A stretch of 64,000 bases of DNA from Clitopilus passeckerianus (taxonomy: Eukaryota; Basidiomycota; Agaricomycetes; Agaricales; Entolomataceae): assembly GCA_944990035.1 (NCBI GenBank), contig CALYLX010000040.1:248001-312000 (forward strand), in the 5' to 3' direction. The notes under the pieces are model-generated. The model saw only the letters and a list, made by a program, of their open reading frames with translations. It ran no database searches and was not told the DNA's origin. A program made the position numbers and the translations under genes. Positions 1-12,450 of the stretch are shown piece by piece. How positions within the stretch are numbered: position 1 is the stretch's first letter; each line of letters opens with the position of its first letter.

Positions 1-1865
1 TCGAGGGTAGCGCTGTGACATGTTGATGGCGTTAAATTCAGTCGCCACAACACAACCCAAGTTATACACACGCACCTTCCATTTATGGGGACAAGTTTAG
101 CTCGAGCGCGGGTTTTCTCTCGTACCCCCTCACATCAAAACATTGCCTGGCAGTTTAGTTCGGCTTACCTCAAATCGCCGGGTGTCAGACTATTGAGGGG
201 TAGCCTCGCCTCACTATCGCCCACTGTTGGGCTGCCCATTGTTCCCCTGGGTGGTGGTTGCTGCGACGAAGAGCAGCGTACGTATAGTTGCAAGAATTTT
301 ACCACTTCGACGGTGACTTGACACATTTTTATAGGATTTTTTTGATACGGAAAACAGCCTCATTCCGACAGGCGCAGTGAGGTATAATATCGAGGAAACG
401 ACGAATCTGAAGCTTGATGGAATGGCGGGGAAGAAGGCGGGGGAGACCTGGCGGCAGTTACAACAGAAAATAAGTCGAGTGGTAGGCTTTGATTTTCTAT
501 CCATTTTCTCAGATTTTTCAATCTTCAGTGAATATAGTCAAGGCGCTCCCTCGCGCAGTTTATTAGCTGGCCCCGTCACCGCCAGTGAGAAGTTAGTCGT
601 TGACTCGAACTCGACGGGGTTTTTTTTGACCTGGGTCAATAGCTCGCCAATACCGACGAGAGCACCCGAGCCTTTTTTCAACGACAAATCACGCACGCCA
701 CCGCGCACCACCTCTGCATATGGGGCTCGCAGTGAAGACGACTCTACAGTGCAAACACTCGAGACTACCTCGATAATGCAAAACAGGACGACTAGAAGGC
801 GCCGAAGTCCTACGCCTTTTTTAATTTCCAAGTTCTCGACTCGATGTCATATTTTTGAGCATGGTTCGCGGAAGGCATACTAGAAAGGCACAAGAGGCCA
901 TCTGGCGAGCCGTTAAATCCTGGGTCAATGGAACACAACCGCGGGTGACGCGAGAGATTCAACACGACTCAATCTTTGGTAGTGGATGTTATGCATGCGA
1001 AGCCAAAATCAAAGATTTATTCCTAGAGTTTAAAGTCGTGCGACAAGGCTCCGGAGAGATGATTGCAGCTAAAATTCTCTAGTGTTGTGCAAGAAACTTG
1101 TGGTCTGTACCATATGGCTATAGAACGACTGGCGGCAAATCCTCGCATGAATATTCCCCAGTCACTCGTTGGGCCATTCGCATGATACGAGTCGGTGGTG
1201 TACGAAATCGCCGCGACTACGTCGCGATACATATTGAAAAGTAGCTTGCATTGCTCTGCGGTGGTTACGGGCCAGGTCCCATTGAATGGGAAAACAAATC
1301 CATCATGATTTTTATCTCGGCCATCTAATCAACTGAGAAACTGAATACTCTGTGAACTGTATATCACGGCAATAACGCACCGTACATGGTCGTAGATAAA
1401 GGGACAACGAGTTCAAAAAGCTTTACTCGAGACGCTCACATGAACGACATGAGAGTGGGTCAGTGGGAGGATGATGCCGAGTGTGCTGGGCGCAGCGGAG
1501 AGATCCTTGATTGCCATCACTCTCGACATCGTGTTTCCCTCGAGGAGCTAAAATTCGTAGCTTCTCCATGTCCTTCTCCTACCATTTGCATGTTTGACCA
1601 CCCACTACTTAGCGAGAGCGAATTTAGAGAACTAAGAAGATTTTATGAGTCATATGTCTTATGGTGATCTCCCTACTTTTACTTCGACTTCAGGCACCTC
1701 GCGCCCAGTGCGGGGTGAGATAACCGAATCAGAATGATTTCGCGTCCACTATATACGGACACGTGCCCGAAACCAAGAGGACACGGCGTAGGACGACCAT
1801 GACTATACTTAGCCTAGCTTGGCCACACGAGTGCTGCCACCTTTCCTCCTCCTTCATCTTTCTCG
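1..1865. other. Left-end stretch without an assignable gene
   Basis: No reading frame here shows a recognisable domain or a convincing chain of exons. The longest open frames (plus strand 377-883 and minus strand 538-831) overlap each other, lack a well-placed ATG on the minus strand and match nothing I know. A TATA-like tatata at about 1750-1755 lies about 115 bases before the next gene and may be its promoter. The left part could also hold the edge of a gene lying outside the window. Confidence 0.5.
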
Positions 1866-4653
1866 ATGCCAGCGCACCCTGCGTCTGCGAGCTCTTCTTC
1901 TTTAGCCGCAGCGCTAGCCACTCCTTTACCTGCTGGCGCGGATGACCTAGAATTAGCGCCTCCCAGGGCATCCTTTTTTGCCCAGTCAGAGCTGTCGTCA
2001 ACTGGTCGCAACTCTTACGTTCCTTCGACCAATGCTCCCTCGGCTTCAGAGCAGCCCCTCGTTTCACCGGCTGCAAAAGAAGAACGAGACAATTACGTCG
2101 ATGAGAAGGGCCAACAGCCAGAGAAACCGAAACGCCGACTACCTCTTCTCCTCACGATTGGTGCTTTGGCGCTAATTGTGATCGTTCTTGTTGTGATCCT
2201 TCCAGTATACTTCAAAGTTATCAAGCCCAACAAGCATTCAGACCTCTCTGGATCCGCTCCTCCCTCCGGAACTTCCACTCCCGGCTCTAGCGATGGAGGT
2301 TCACCCAATGGTGGCGATTCCCAGTTAGTGACCACAGGTGGGGACGGTTCCAAGATCACGACAGAAGACGGCAACACATTTATCTACAACAACACCTTCG
2401 GTGGTTATTGTGAGTTTTGTTTCTAATCGATGATCAGGCGATGCATTTTTCTTGGCCGACATTGGCGGAGGACTCGTGACATTCATGGAAAACATTCCTA
2501 GCGCCAATTAGACTAGCGCTTCGCTGACCTTGGCGCACCTTATATCCCTTATCACATCTTTCCTTCTGGTTTTAATTTCAATACTCATCTTCTCGAAATC
2601 TTCTCGTAGGGGTATACGATCCAAATGATCCGTTCAACGACGGTGCTACACCAAACTCGTGGACACCTCCGCTGAACCAGAGTTGGAATTGGGGGAAAGA
2701 CAGAATCTATGGGTGGGTGCCGTCGTCATGTCCTGTGCTGCAGAAAGGTTAATCCATTCCGTGTCTATTTTTAGTGTCAACCTCGGTGGCCTGTTTGTTC
2801 TTGAGCCATTCATTTCCCCAATATACTTCCAGAAATACCCCGGTACCAGGGATGAGTGGACATTGAGCGAGCAGATGGCAGCCGACACGGCCAACGGCGG
2901 CCTGAACCAGCTGGAGGACCATTACAAGACCTTTATCGTACGTCCCCCGACCTGTATATCCATACCCGGGCTCATAAGATCTACCGCAGACGGAGCAAGA
3001 CATCGCTGAAATTGCAGGAGCCGGCCTGAACTGGGTACGACTTCCCATCCCATTCTGGGCCATTGAGACCTGGCCGGGAGAACCATTCCTTGCCAAGACG
3101 AGCTGGAAGTAAGTGAACATCCGTTTTGTTCAGTGGACGAGGTTAATCGACGAATTCTCGTATAGGTATATCCTCCGTGTTCTGGGCTGGTGCCGTAAAT
3201 ATGGTCTTCGAGTGAACCTCGACCTCCATACCATTCCTGGTTCTCAGAACGGTGAGCCTGCCATGAGACACGGGCGTTGTTGCGAGCATATCTGATGGTC
3301 GATCTCCTAGGTCTCAACCACTCAGGCAGGAACGGAAAGATTAACTTCCTCAATGGCGTCATGGGCATCGCCAATGCTCAACGTGCTCTCGAGTACATTC
3401 GCGTCATTACTGAGTTCATCTCTCAACCTGAATACAAGAACGTCGTTCCCATGTTTGGTTTCATGAATGAACCTCTCCAATCTACTATCGGAAAAGACTC
3501 CCTGACCGCCTTGTAAGTTTCGGGAACATCAATCAATGCCGCCATCACTCACGTTCCCTCTCTTCCGCCGATAGCTACATCGAGGTTCACAATATGGTTC
3601 GCGGTATTACCGGCACTGGAGAAGGAAACGGGCCCTTCCTCTCGATTGGCGATGGGTTCAATGGTGTATCCAATTGGGCCGATTTCTTACCTGGATCAGA
3701 CCGAATCGCTCTGGACACTCATCCTTATTTCGCATTTGACGGATCCTCAGCCACTGCCCCCATTGCAACAGGTACAGGGGCAGGCGCGGGTGGTACCTGG
3801 CCCGCAGCAGCCTGCAACCGCTGGGCTTCCAATACGAACAACAGGTCAGTGCTCCCCGTTCCAGTTGTGTTGACGCTTTGATAACATATTCTGTCAATAG
3901 TCGAGCAAACTTCGGTGTCACGATCGCTGGGGAGTTCAGCAACGGCTTCAACGACTGTGGCTTGTTCCTCCATGGACCTCAGAACCCCGGCACCAACTAT
4001 GGCGGAGACTGTGGCGACTGGACCGATTCTACAAACTGGAGTGCTTCTACCAAAGCTGGTCTGATGGAATTCACCAAGGCCAGTATGGATGCTCTCGGCG
4101 ATTGGTTCTTCTGGACATGGAAGGTTCGTTGGTCTACTAATTGATAGATTCACATGATGCTGACCATTACATTTAGATTGGTCCTTCGCAGAAGGGCATC
4201 GTCGAGTCCCCTCTCTGGTCCTACCAACTCGGACTTCAGAACGGCTGGATGCCTAAGGACCCCCGAACGGCACTCGGAACGTGTGAAGCCCAGGGCGTTG
4301 ACTCTCGCCAGTTCGATGGCAAGTTCGAGTCGTGGCAAACTGGTGGTGCGGGCGCGGGTACTATTGCAGCGACTGCAACGGCTGCTTATCCTTGGCCACC
4401 TGCTCAAATCTCCAATGTCGACGTGCCTGTCAGCTTGTTGCCCACGTATACGCCAACGGCACCCATTGTCAGCCTTCCTCCGCCGACCCTTTCCCCGACC
4501 CCGACTAAGAGCGTTGATGTTGGGAGCGGATGGTTCAATTCACAGGACACGGCATTAGCACCCACCCCCGTTGCTGGCTGCACATACCCCAAGGATGCAT
4601 GGGACGCCGTCGATGCGGCAGTCCCACCACCATGTGGAACTGATTCTTCGTAA
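1866..4653 (+). CDS. GH5 exo-1,3-beta-glucanase, type II membrane protein (ExgD-like)
   Basis: Glycoside hydrolase family 5, resembling fungal glucan 1,3-beta-glucosidase D, which trims beta-1,3-glucan at the cell wall. Exons read as 1866-2409, 2610-2712, 2775-2937, 2990-3108, 3166-3251, 3311-3512, 3575-3844, 3901-4123 and 4177-4653, giving 728 residues. The N-terminus is cytosolic and disordered, followed by basic residues and one transmembrane helix (about residues 97-118, LLLTIGALALIVIVLVVI). A Ser/Gly/Pro linker then leads to the catalytic domain, which begins near GVNLGGLFVLEPF. The proton-donor motif FMNEP and the nucleophile motif AGEFS are both present, as is DLHTIPGSQNG, typical of the family. 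The C-terminal tail is Pro/Thr-rich. The first intron is about 200 bases, long for this window. The substrate is inferred from the family. Confidence 0.9.
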
Positions 4654-6583
4654 AAATTTCTTGGACTTGACTTCTCGATATACCACTTGGATTCTCGCGG
4701 TTCATGGACTTGTGACTGCTGTATCTACTTTTCATCATACCTTTTCTGACATTCTTAGTTACCGGCAGGACACTTAAATTTTTCTTGTTACATGGCAGAC
4801 ATACATGGTCGACTAATTTATCTCCGTGTATTCGTCGTAGTAATGATCTACCAATACTGGGCGCTCCTTTCTTTGTCGCGATTGGTGGACTGGATATCAC
4901 GTACATCTTGACATGAGCAGAGATGAACAGATCTCCGGTGTTTAAAGAGTCCCTCCTCGATAAAAGCAGAAGAATGCCTGACACCAGGTGCTGCTCGGCC
5001 GCTCTGGATATGGCGGGAAATTTTAGGGCTTGAATACACTCGGCCGTCGAGCCTTTCCTGAACGGAGTCACCAATCCCACATGGTTCCATATTCGATGTG
5101 CGACATCGTGTGTGACCAACGCCGTGAAAGCGATACGATTAGGCGAACAGCATTCTACTTCTTGGAGTCCTCGTTGGTTCCAACCTCCTATGGCGTTGCT
5201 GCCAGAGCTCTTGGGTCCTGCCACGAATAAACGGGTGAGTTGATTCCCGGCTTGCCGGATTTAAATGCGGCCATCATCCAGTCAGATTTGAGATCGAGAT
5301 TCTGATGATGCCATCATGTCGGTAACCGGATTCAATTGCAGCCTGTTGAAACATCGGACCCTCGGGAGACACACTGATATGTTTTTTTTTGACCCGCCTC
5401 TTTCCACACTTCCTCAGGACTCGGAGCGAATACTCTGGTCAAGCGGGCTCTCATGGCCTTCTTCAACGGAGAACGAAAGGATTTTGACTGAACTAGACCT
5501 AAACAGCCCAATAGGCTTCTGAAAAACGGCCAATGCATCTAGAAGAAACCCCATTCTGCAAAAGGGGACAATAACTTCGGTTCGGGGACAATGCAAAGGC
5601 ATAGTGGGATATCATCCTCGAGCTTCAGCCATTTCTCATCCGTTAACGGCAAATTTTGTATTGTCCTTCCAGGATCTTACCCTTCTAGCTTAAACGATAA
5701 CTGATGCATGACACACTATCTCCACGTTTTAGCTTCCTCGAGGTAATCAAATAGTCACATGCTGTGGGATAGATTAAAGCAACCCTTGAGCATTCGTCAT
5801 ATTGAGTCATGGCTATGTTCAGCAGTCTGTGATCCACGCTAAATGAACAAGCACAGCAAACATATCCGACGGCTTCCAAGAAGACTATTGGGGAGCCTAG
5901 GGCTTGCAGGCTTCCGGATGCCGGAGGGGATCAAGGCGGATTATCGGCCCAATGCATCCAGCGTCTATCTCATTTCTCACAACCAAAAAGGGATGGGTGT
6001 TGTTCTGCGTGGACCCTGACCTTCCCCTTATATCGACTCGGGACTGACCCACCACCGGATGGTGGCAGTGTCCAACACAGATCTATCCAAAGCGAAGAGA
6101 TCTATGCGGTTATTTTGACATTCTACGGTAACATTTTATCTATGGCCGATCCGAGAATGCCTAACTGGTCCTCCCGTTTGCCCTCGCCCAAAATACAGAT
6201 ATTCTCTAAGGTGACGCTATTCAATTTTGAAGACGTAATAACCCCACTATTACAGTATCAAAAGCCCCAACTCCGCTGAAGATTTATCGAGGTAAGGATT
6301 CTCTAGGCGGACGAAAACGATCAAACCGAACGAATCGCTTGCCTTTGCGCTACCCACGTGTGAACAGCTTTTACCCCTCTGAGCTAAAGCGCCCCAGGGG
6401 TGGCCAGATCTCTGATTGGTACAGCGAGGGCAACCGAACAGCATAATCTGGGACAAATGACGATAAGCAGGGGCTTCGGTGACATGCATACCCGCAATAA
6501 CCAAGAAGGGGCGCAAACATATAAATCTCGACCGCTTGAACGCGGTTCTTCTTCGACATCCAACGTCACTCCCACCTCCACTC
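4654..6583. other. Intergenic region, 1.9 kb, with an unexplained antisense frame
   Basis: No gene was recognised. A minus-strand frame stays open from about 5224 to 4535, into the 3' end of the GH5 gene. It has no ATG start and no known motif, so I treat it as chance or decayed sequence. The right end contains the promoter of the TEA-domain gene. Confidence 0.5.
6519..6526 (+). promoter_or_regulatory. TATA box of the TEA-domain gene
   Basis: The sequence atataaat lies about 60 bases before the ATG at 6584. This spacing favours 6584 as the start over the in-frame upstream ATG at 6479, which lies before the expected transcription start. Confidence 0.55.
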
Positions 6584-8063
6584 ATGGGCTTGGAACAGAT
6601 TCAACACGCTACCAAAGCTTCCTCCTCTAGCCGCCCAAAAGCCTCGGCATCACGGAGACCCAAAGTCTCAGCCAAACAACAAGAGGCGAAAACCGACAAT
6701 GTTCTTCAGTCGATCATCAAAACCAGGAAAGCCTGGAAAACTATCAGGGGAGGCGAAGTCGTTTGGCCTCCAGAACTCGAGGCTGCCTTGCTTGAAGGTC
6801 GATCCTATCATCCTGTAACGTATCTCTGTTAGCTGACCAGCAGCCTACAGGCCTCGCAAAGTATCAGCCCGACGATTCTCGCGAGACCAGGCTCCTTGGT
6901 CGCTTTCCTATGAGAAACAGATTCATCTCTGATTACATCTATGGCCTCACTGGTGTACGACGAACAGCAAAACAAGTTGGGAGCCGTCTCCAACAACTAC
7001 GGGATACCTACAACAATACTGATCGTAAGCTTTCCTTCCCATCCCTAACATGGGTGAAAATCTAATGGTTTCGGTTCTTCTCAGTGATGAAGCTCCTCCT
7101 CCCTCTCGGACCTCTCAGCCCCTCGGCTCGCAAGAGGGCATCGACTTCCACCCAGGATGATACCAGCAGCAGCTCAAGCAGTGACACTTCATCCAGTCCC
7201 CCCACCACACCTCTTGATCCCTCGTTCCCTTCATGTGATCCGTCACAGACCATCATCCACATTGACATCCTCGACCCCAAAACCAGTCCCCTCGATACGC
7301 CAATGGATCTCCCTATGACGTCCGACGAAAATTTTGTCCGCACTTCACCCAAGCCTCGCTTCATTAGCGAGATTGACCCCACTGTTACCTTTATTGCGCC
7401 AGCCTCCGTCTCCGCCCTGTCATCATACTCGGTCTATAAGCTCAACGACATGGTCTTCTCTGAAACCACTCAGTTGACTTCATACGGCCCCGCGCCTGAG
7501 GATGATGGTAAATGTTTGTACCGCAGCACCATTGTTCCCAGCTTCTGGAAAAACATTGTCAACAGTTCGGGTATGTTTCCATCCATCAATCTCTCTTGAC
7601 AAGCCTGTCTCACGTTTTTTATCCAGACCCGACCCAGTATACCATCGTGCAGGAGGTCTGCCGCGACGGCCCGTCTACCCCGTCTACCATCTTCTCCGCC
7701 GTTTACAAGTTCAACTACCCTCCCACCGTTGCTGAGTTTATCGATGCGGCATACTCAGATAGCGGCCTCGACTCTGCCGGACCATCAAGTCCTCATGACC
7801 CTATGTCCGCACTTCCCATGGATTCTCTCATCACCATGGACCCAATGTATGACGATGTCGTCTATGAAACCTACTGCGACCTTCTCGCTCTTTCTGATAG
7901 AAGTTGGACGAGTTCTCCCTCACAATCGTCCGTCGACTTCTCATGGAACTACAGCGAACGCGCTGCATCGGACAATGGTCTGATGACTCCATCATCCATG
8001 TCTCCACCTCCTGTCTCTTACTCGCCCATGCTGGCCGAGTATGTCAATGATTCCGTGTGCTGA
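6584..8063 (+). CDS. TEA/ATTS-domain transcription factor
   Basis: A DNA-binding regulator of the TEA family (AbaA/Tec1/TEAD type), which in fungi controls development and morphogenesis. Exons read as 6584-6797, 6851-7024, 7085-7570 and 7627-8063, giving 436 residues. The TEA domain lies at about residues 60-125. It starts VWPPELEAALLEGL and runs through RFPMRNRFISDYI to the recognition-helix segment RRTAKQVGSRLQQL. A Ser/Thr/Pro-rich central region follows, and the C-terminal part is acidic and Tyr/Ser/Pro-rich, perhaps an activation region. The ATG at 6584 is chosen because a TATA box sits about 60 bases upstream. The gene is convergent with the ceramidase gene. The family call is firm. Which morphogenetic process it controls cannot be told from sequence. 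Confidence 0.88.
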
Positions 8064-8812
8064 ACGTTTAAGCACTCCATGTTATCGCCTAGCCATCTTG
8101 ATTAATCTTATTCTAATTCCAGCAACAATTGTAAAAGTAGTCATAGGTTCGATGCATTTGTATCATTATGTACCCTTAGATACCATTTTCTTGTAATCCA
8201 CTCTCCTTTGCGCCCCTGCAATGGCACATGGATAATAATTCTCAATCTTACACAATAGCAGATACATTTCAAGCACGGAAACTCCACTCCGTCCCGACTG
8301 AGTTCTCGTCGAAGACTGCATCGAGCAGGGGCCGAGCAAATCCGAGGATCTAAGAAAGCACTATCCACACCCTTCCTTAGGCCGAAATCTCGAGCCGGAT
8401 TGAGAACGATATGCTTGCCCACTTCATGGAAGCTTCCAGCCGATAAATTGAAATTCTCTCAGCGGGCAGGGTTCAGTGCCATAGTACAGTAGCTTATTTT
8501 GATATAATATCTGGACACGAGGCTCCCGACTCGCAGAGGCGTATTCTCGGATATGAGTTCCACAGGTGGTGAACGCGAGTTGCCTTTTCTGTCCATACGC
8601 TGTCCTTTTAGGGTGGTTGAAGCAGATTAGAGTGGCACGGAACCCGGAAGGACTGATATCTTGATGATCGAAGGCTCTTCATAAGAGCCAATGGGTCTGA
8701 ACAATGAATATACTAGCCATTTACAGTAATGGATTCATTCATGGTTATTGAATTGAGAATACGAAGCTAAATTTACAACAAAAGTCCCGTAATGAGGGTA
8801 TCAACATGGGCG
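8064..8812. other. Convergent intergenic region
   Basis: This is the shared 3' flank of the TEA-domain gene and the ceramidase gene. Nothing coding or structured was noticed beyond presumed untranslated regions. Confidence 0.6.
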
Positions 8813-11800
8813 CTACGCAACCGTGAAGCTGCTGGATGTGCCAGAGAAAGAGGAGATGCTTCCGGTGAGAGATTTAGAGTCGCCGAAGTAGCTCAATCGA
8901 TAGGTACCCGCTGTGCCGGACGGAATGAGATTACTATCAGGGAAACCGTATTATTACTTACCCGGAGTGCCGCTTTCGATCGTCCTGGAGTCGTCATCAG
9001 AACCTGTCAAGCCAAGGTATCCAAAGGGTACTCACCAGCTGACAGTCACAGAACTCGTCCCCAATACCTGCGATAAAGCCACTGAGCCACACAACCCTTA
9101 CAAGACGGCAGGATCTACATACTGCGCTATCCCTGACCCATTGATAAGTGGTCGAGGGATGGGAATCAGAACGGACAGTCTTCCATTGTCCGTTGACTTG
9201 TTGATCAACAGTCAGGAACGTTCCCTCGAGCCTCAGGTTGTTCTGTCAAGATGGTTGGTAGTCGAAAAATGGAGGAGATATTGACAGATCTTACCCTAGG
9301 GTTCGCACCAATGAAGACAGCAGAGACCTTGTCGCCCGCATGGTATGCTGACGAGGTACTGACATCAGTCTTCACCTGGCCGAATTTCTTGCCGATAGGT
9401 GCTGAGTCGAAGACAACCCCAGTCTAGCATATCACAAGTTAGCCCACAGAAGTAAATGCAATAGAGACCCGCCCACCTGCAGGGAGATAGCCTTGGATGT
9501 CTGATCGGCTGGTGCTGGGTCGGAAGCAGGAGATCCACTGGCGTTATCTGCCAGGTAGGACACGAGGCTGGTGTACTTGTCAATGTACGCCTCAAGAGTG
9601 TCTAAGTAAAGAATCAAATGCGTCATTCTTGAGGTGTCATGGGAGAGAACGTGTCAACGAACATGGGCCGAAGATGGTGGAGGCACCCTCGTATCGCTGG
9701 ACACCATATTCTTCGCGGGTAGTGACATAGTGGGCATAAGTGTTGGCAGGTCCGGCAACCACAACATATGCATTGGAGCCAATAACCCCGGAAGAGATGA
9801 GTTTCTCTCGGACGGCTTCTCTAATGAAAAGTAACCCCATGACGTAGTCGGAGATCATCGTCAGAATGGAACAGTCCGAAAACATATAGAAATGCGCACC
9901 GAATACGCCTTCCAGCCATGGTGGTAAGTTCACCTAGTAAAAGTTAGCTTTAGCATGGCGAAGGTGGCGAAGGAATGAAACGCACCAGGCATGATCAGCA
10001 TGACTTTGTGGATCAACATCTGGATCAGGATCGCAGAGGTAACATGACAATGCAGTTCGGCTCACCGAATTGACCAACACGAAGCATCTGAATGTCGACC
10101 GTGCTCACGGACCACTCATATGGAGTATGAGCATAGCCCTGTGGTGCCCTCCCTTGTCAGCTCGCGATAGAATGTTCTCTTCGAAGCAGCCACTTACAGT
10201 GTTGAGAAGGATGGGTTTGGGGCTCTGGCAAGCGACCTGTTCTGCGGAAGGCAGAGGAGTAATCACGCCTGTAAAGCGCAGCAATCGTGTCAACGATGAC
10301 GATTTCGAGAGTTCAGAGAAGCAAAATTAGACGAACCCTTTACGAGTTCCCAGAATGGATTTCTATTGAAATTAAGGTTTCGGGCCAGGATCATCGAGAA
10401 TGATTTGAAAAACTTACTGAGAGGTCGAGTTGTCTCCTTGGACGAAATCGAACGCGCCCGGGCCATCACTGTTCGATAGAGGTTAATCCTCGAGTGAGAT
10501 TGGTAGGTAGGAAACTTACGTAGTGCCACCAGCAAATGAGTATCCTAGTCAGTTGCTCCTATCAGCCACGCAACATCGGCGGTCAAGTAGAATTGCGAAT
10601 CCTTACCCATAGCAGCTGGGCAAGTCGAAACTTGCGTTCCGTTCGGCAAGTTGAACTTGTGAGTGGCCCTAAAGGATCAAAGAAGCCTTGTCAATGGCGC
10701 TGCGAAGGAACAAGCATCAAGATCGTTGGATTACGGACATGTTTAGGTAGATGTGGACACTCTTGACACCACCGGACACGGGTGTTCGGGCGCCATTCAT
10801 CACTTTCTGAGCCCCTTCGAACTGCTTCTGGCCGATGATCCTATTTGACTCGAAGTCGGAGACGTGGAAGCCGGGGCCGCTGTTAGAGTTATCATTAGAA
10901 AATCTTGATACATGGACAGCCAAGGATTCGAAGGAACGCAAGGCAGCAGAAGAGAAGAAGGGTGGAAAGGGTGGCAGAGCGGGTCCGGGATGACCGTGGT
11001 TGGATCACGAGGGGAAGGTCAAGAAATGAACGCGAACGCACCGGCCATGGCAATCACCTACAGTACCACCGCACGTGGAGTGCTCTGCTTCGCAGGATTG
11101 GCCATCGTAGTCTTTTCCGGGGCTCTCGCAGAAGGCGCCGAGACTAATGAGAAAATCTCAGCATGTGAATCTGTCGCGGGTATGAACGGCGCTAAAACGT
11201 ACGTGTTTGGACTCGTGTCGCCGACGTTTGCTATTGGAAGGATCCAGTTAGACGAGGTCCAATAGGGTTATACCGAGGCAATAGATCATACATTGCGTAA
11301 ATCCTGCCACGAAGGAGGCATTTCCAGGCATTGCGTTTGGCTCAACGGAGGCTAATTGAGGTATGATTGCTCAGATGTTGGTTGTTCGCGACCGAGAAAG
11401 CAGAAAGCTAACCTTCGTAGAGGAATGCTGCCATACCCTTGTTATCCGCGCTGACCAGGGTGTTGTTCTGTTCAGAAGAGTATCAGACTCGGCGGTGACC
11501 CATCTGGGGAAAGAGAAGGCTGACCTCGTACAAGCTCGTTCCATGAACCGCGAAGAAGCTCAGGAGGCCTCTCGCGTTTCCGTTGTTGTCGTCAAACCTC
11601 AGGACAGTCATATCCTTGTCTTGATCATACTGATATCTTGCCCTCTCCGTAGCAGGATTAGCCAGGTAAGCAGTGGGTGAACGATTGATATTCGCGTCGA
11701 GGATGGTGGTGTTGCCCACGCTTAGCTTGCCAGGAGCCAAACTGGCATGAGCGCGCTGAACTGCACGAACAGTCCCTGCAACGATAGCATCTGCGGTCTG

Positions 11801-12450
11801 CTTGACGTATCCGAGGGAAGTAACTTGAGGCAGCAGGTTCTCGAGGTATCCTCCGACTCCAGAGTGCTGATGAGTCCCGACGAAGGCAATGTTCTCATTG
11901 GTATAGACGCCAGGGTACTGGGATGTTAGCTGGGAGACGATAGATCGGCGAACGCCGGTGTCGCCCATAGCAATATCTAATCGTCATGAGCGCTAGAACA
12001 AGGATTGCTTGATTTGGGACGCTCACCGGCATTGATGAAGACAATGCGGTTGTTGGGTGCGGAGGCATCAGCGACGATGAAAGCACGACTACGCTCCCTC
12101 ATATGAAGCCCGGTATCCGTCTGGGCCAATGAAGCATAACCCTAAGCACCCAGTCAGCCTCTGCCAGGCGCTAATGTAGCCAATGCTTACCATCATATTG
12201 GTTTCGACCACCGGGCTATAGGAGAAGTTCTCAGCTCCGGTTCACCCCTGACCAGACTCAATTCAAAAGCTTACCCAGTGATATCACCAGTACCTATCAT
12301 ACGATTCAGTCCTCATAGCTTCAAGAACGCCAAACCTCAGAACTCACCGAGACCCAAGAGATACTGTCCTGCGACTCCTTGCACGCCACCTTGCCACACG
12401 GGGCCCGATGCGGCCAAAAACGCGGTTGTATACCAGAAAAGCCTCGCCAT
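8813..12450 (-). CDS. Neutral ceramidase
   Basis: Hydrolyses ceramide to sphingosine and fatty acid. The family is secreted or membrane-associated. Many short exons were traced on the minus strand, the first five being 12450-12348, 12293-12275, 12215-12191, 12141-12027 and 11976-11525. Expected family motifs occur in order: GTGDITG, NMMGYASLAQTDTGLH, GTHQHSGVGG and FFAVHGTSL (zinc histidines), NNTLVSADNKG (catalytic serine), PGELTTMAGRR (zinc glutamate), GPANTYAHYVTT (zinc tyrosine) and RYEGASTIFGP. The C-terminal beta-sandwich ends AGTYRLSYFGDSKSL. The estimated length is about 700-750 residues. The start at 12450 gives a hydrophobic N-terminus compatible with a signal peptide (MARLFWYTTAFLAASG). 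An in-frame ATG at 12522 is less likely because the TATAAG at 12544-12549 is too close to it. Exons 2 and 3 are only 19 and 25 bases. No break was seen, so an active enzyme is expected. Confidence 0.93.

Noticed and set aside
377..883. 168-codon plus-strand frame near the left end
   Set aside because: Overlaps an equally long minus-strand frame, is low in recognisable motifs and has no exon partners.
6479..6583. Upstream in-frame ATG as start of the TEA-domain protein
   Set aside because: It lies before the TATA box at 6519-6526, so it would not be in the transcript.
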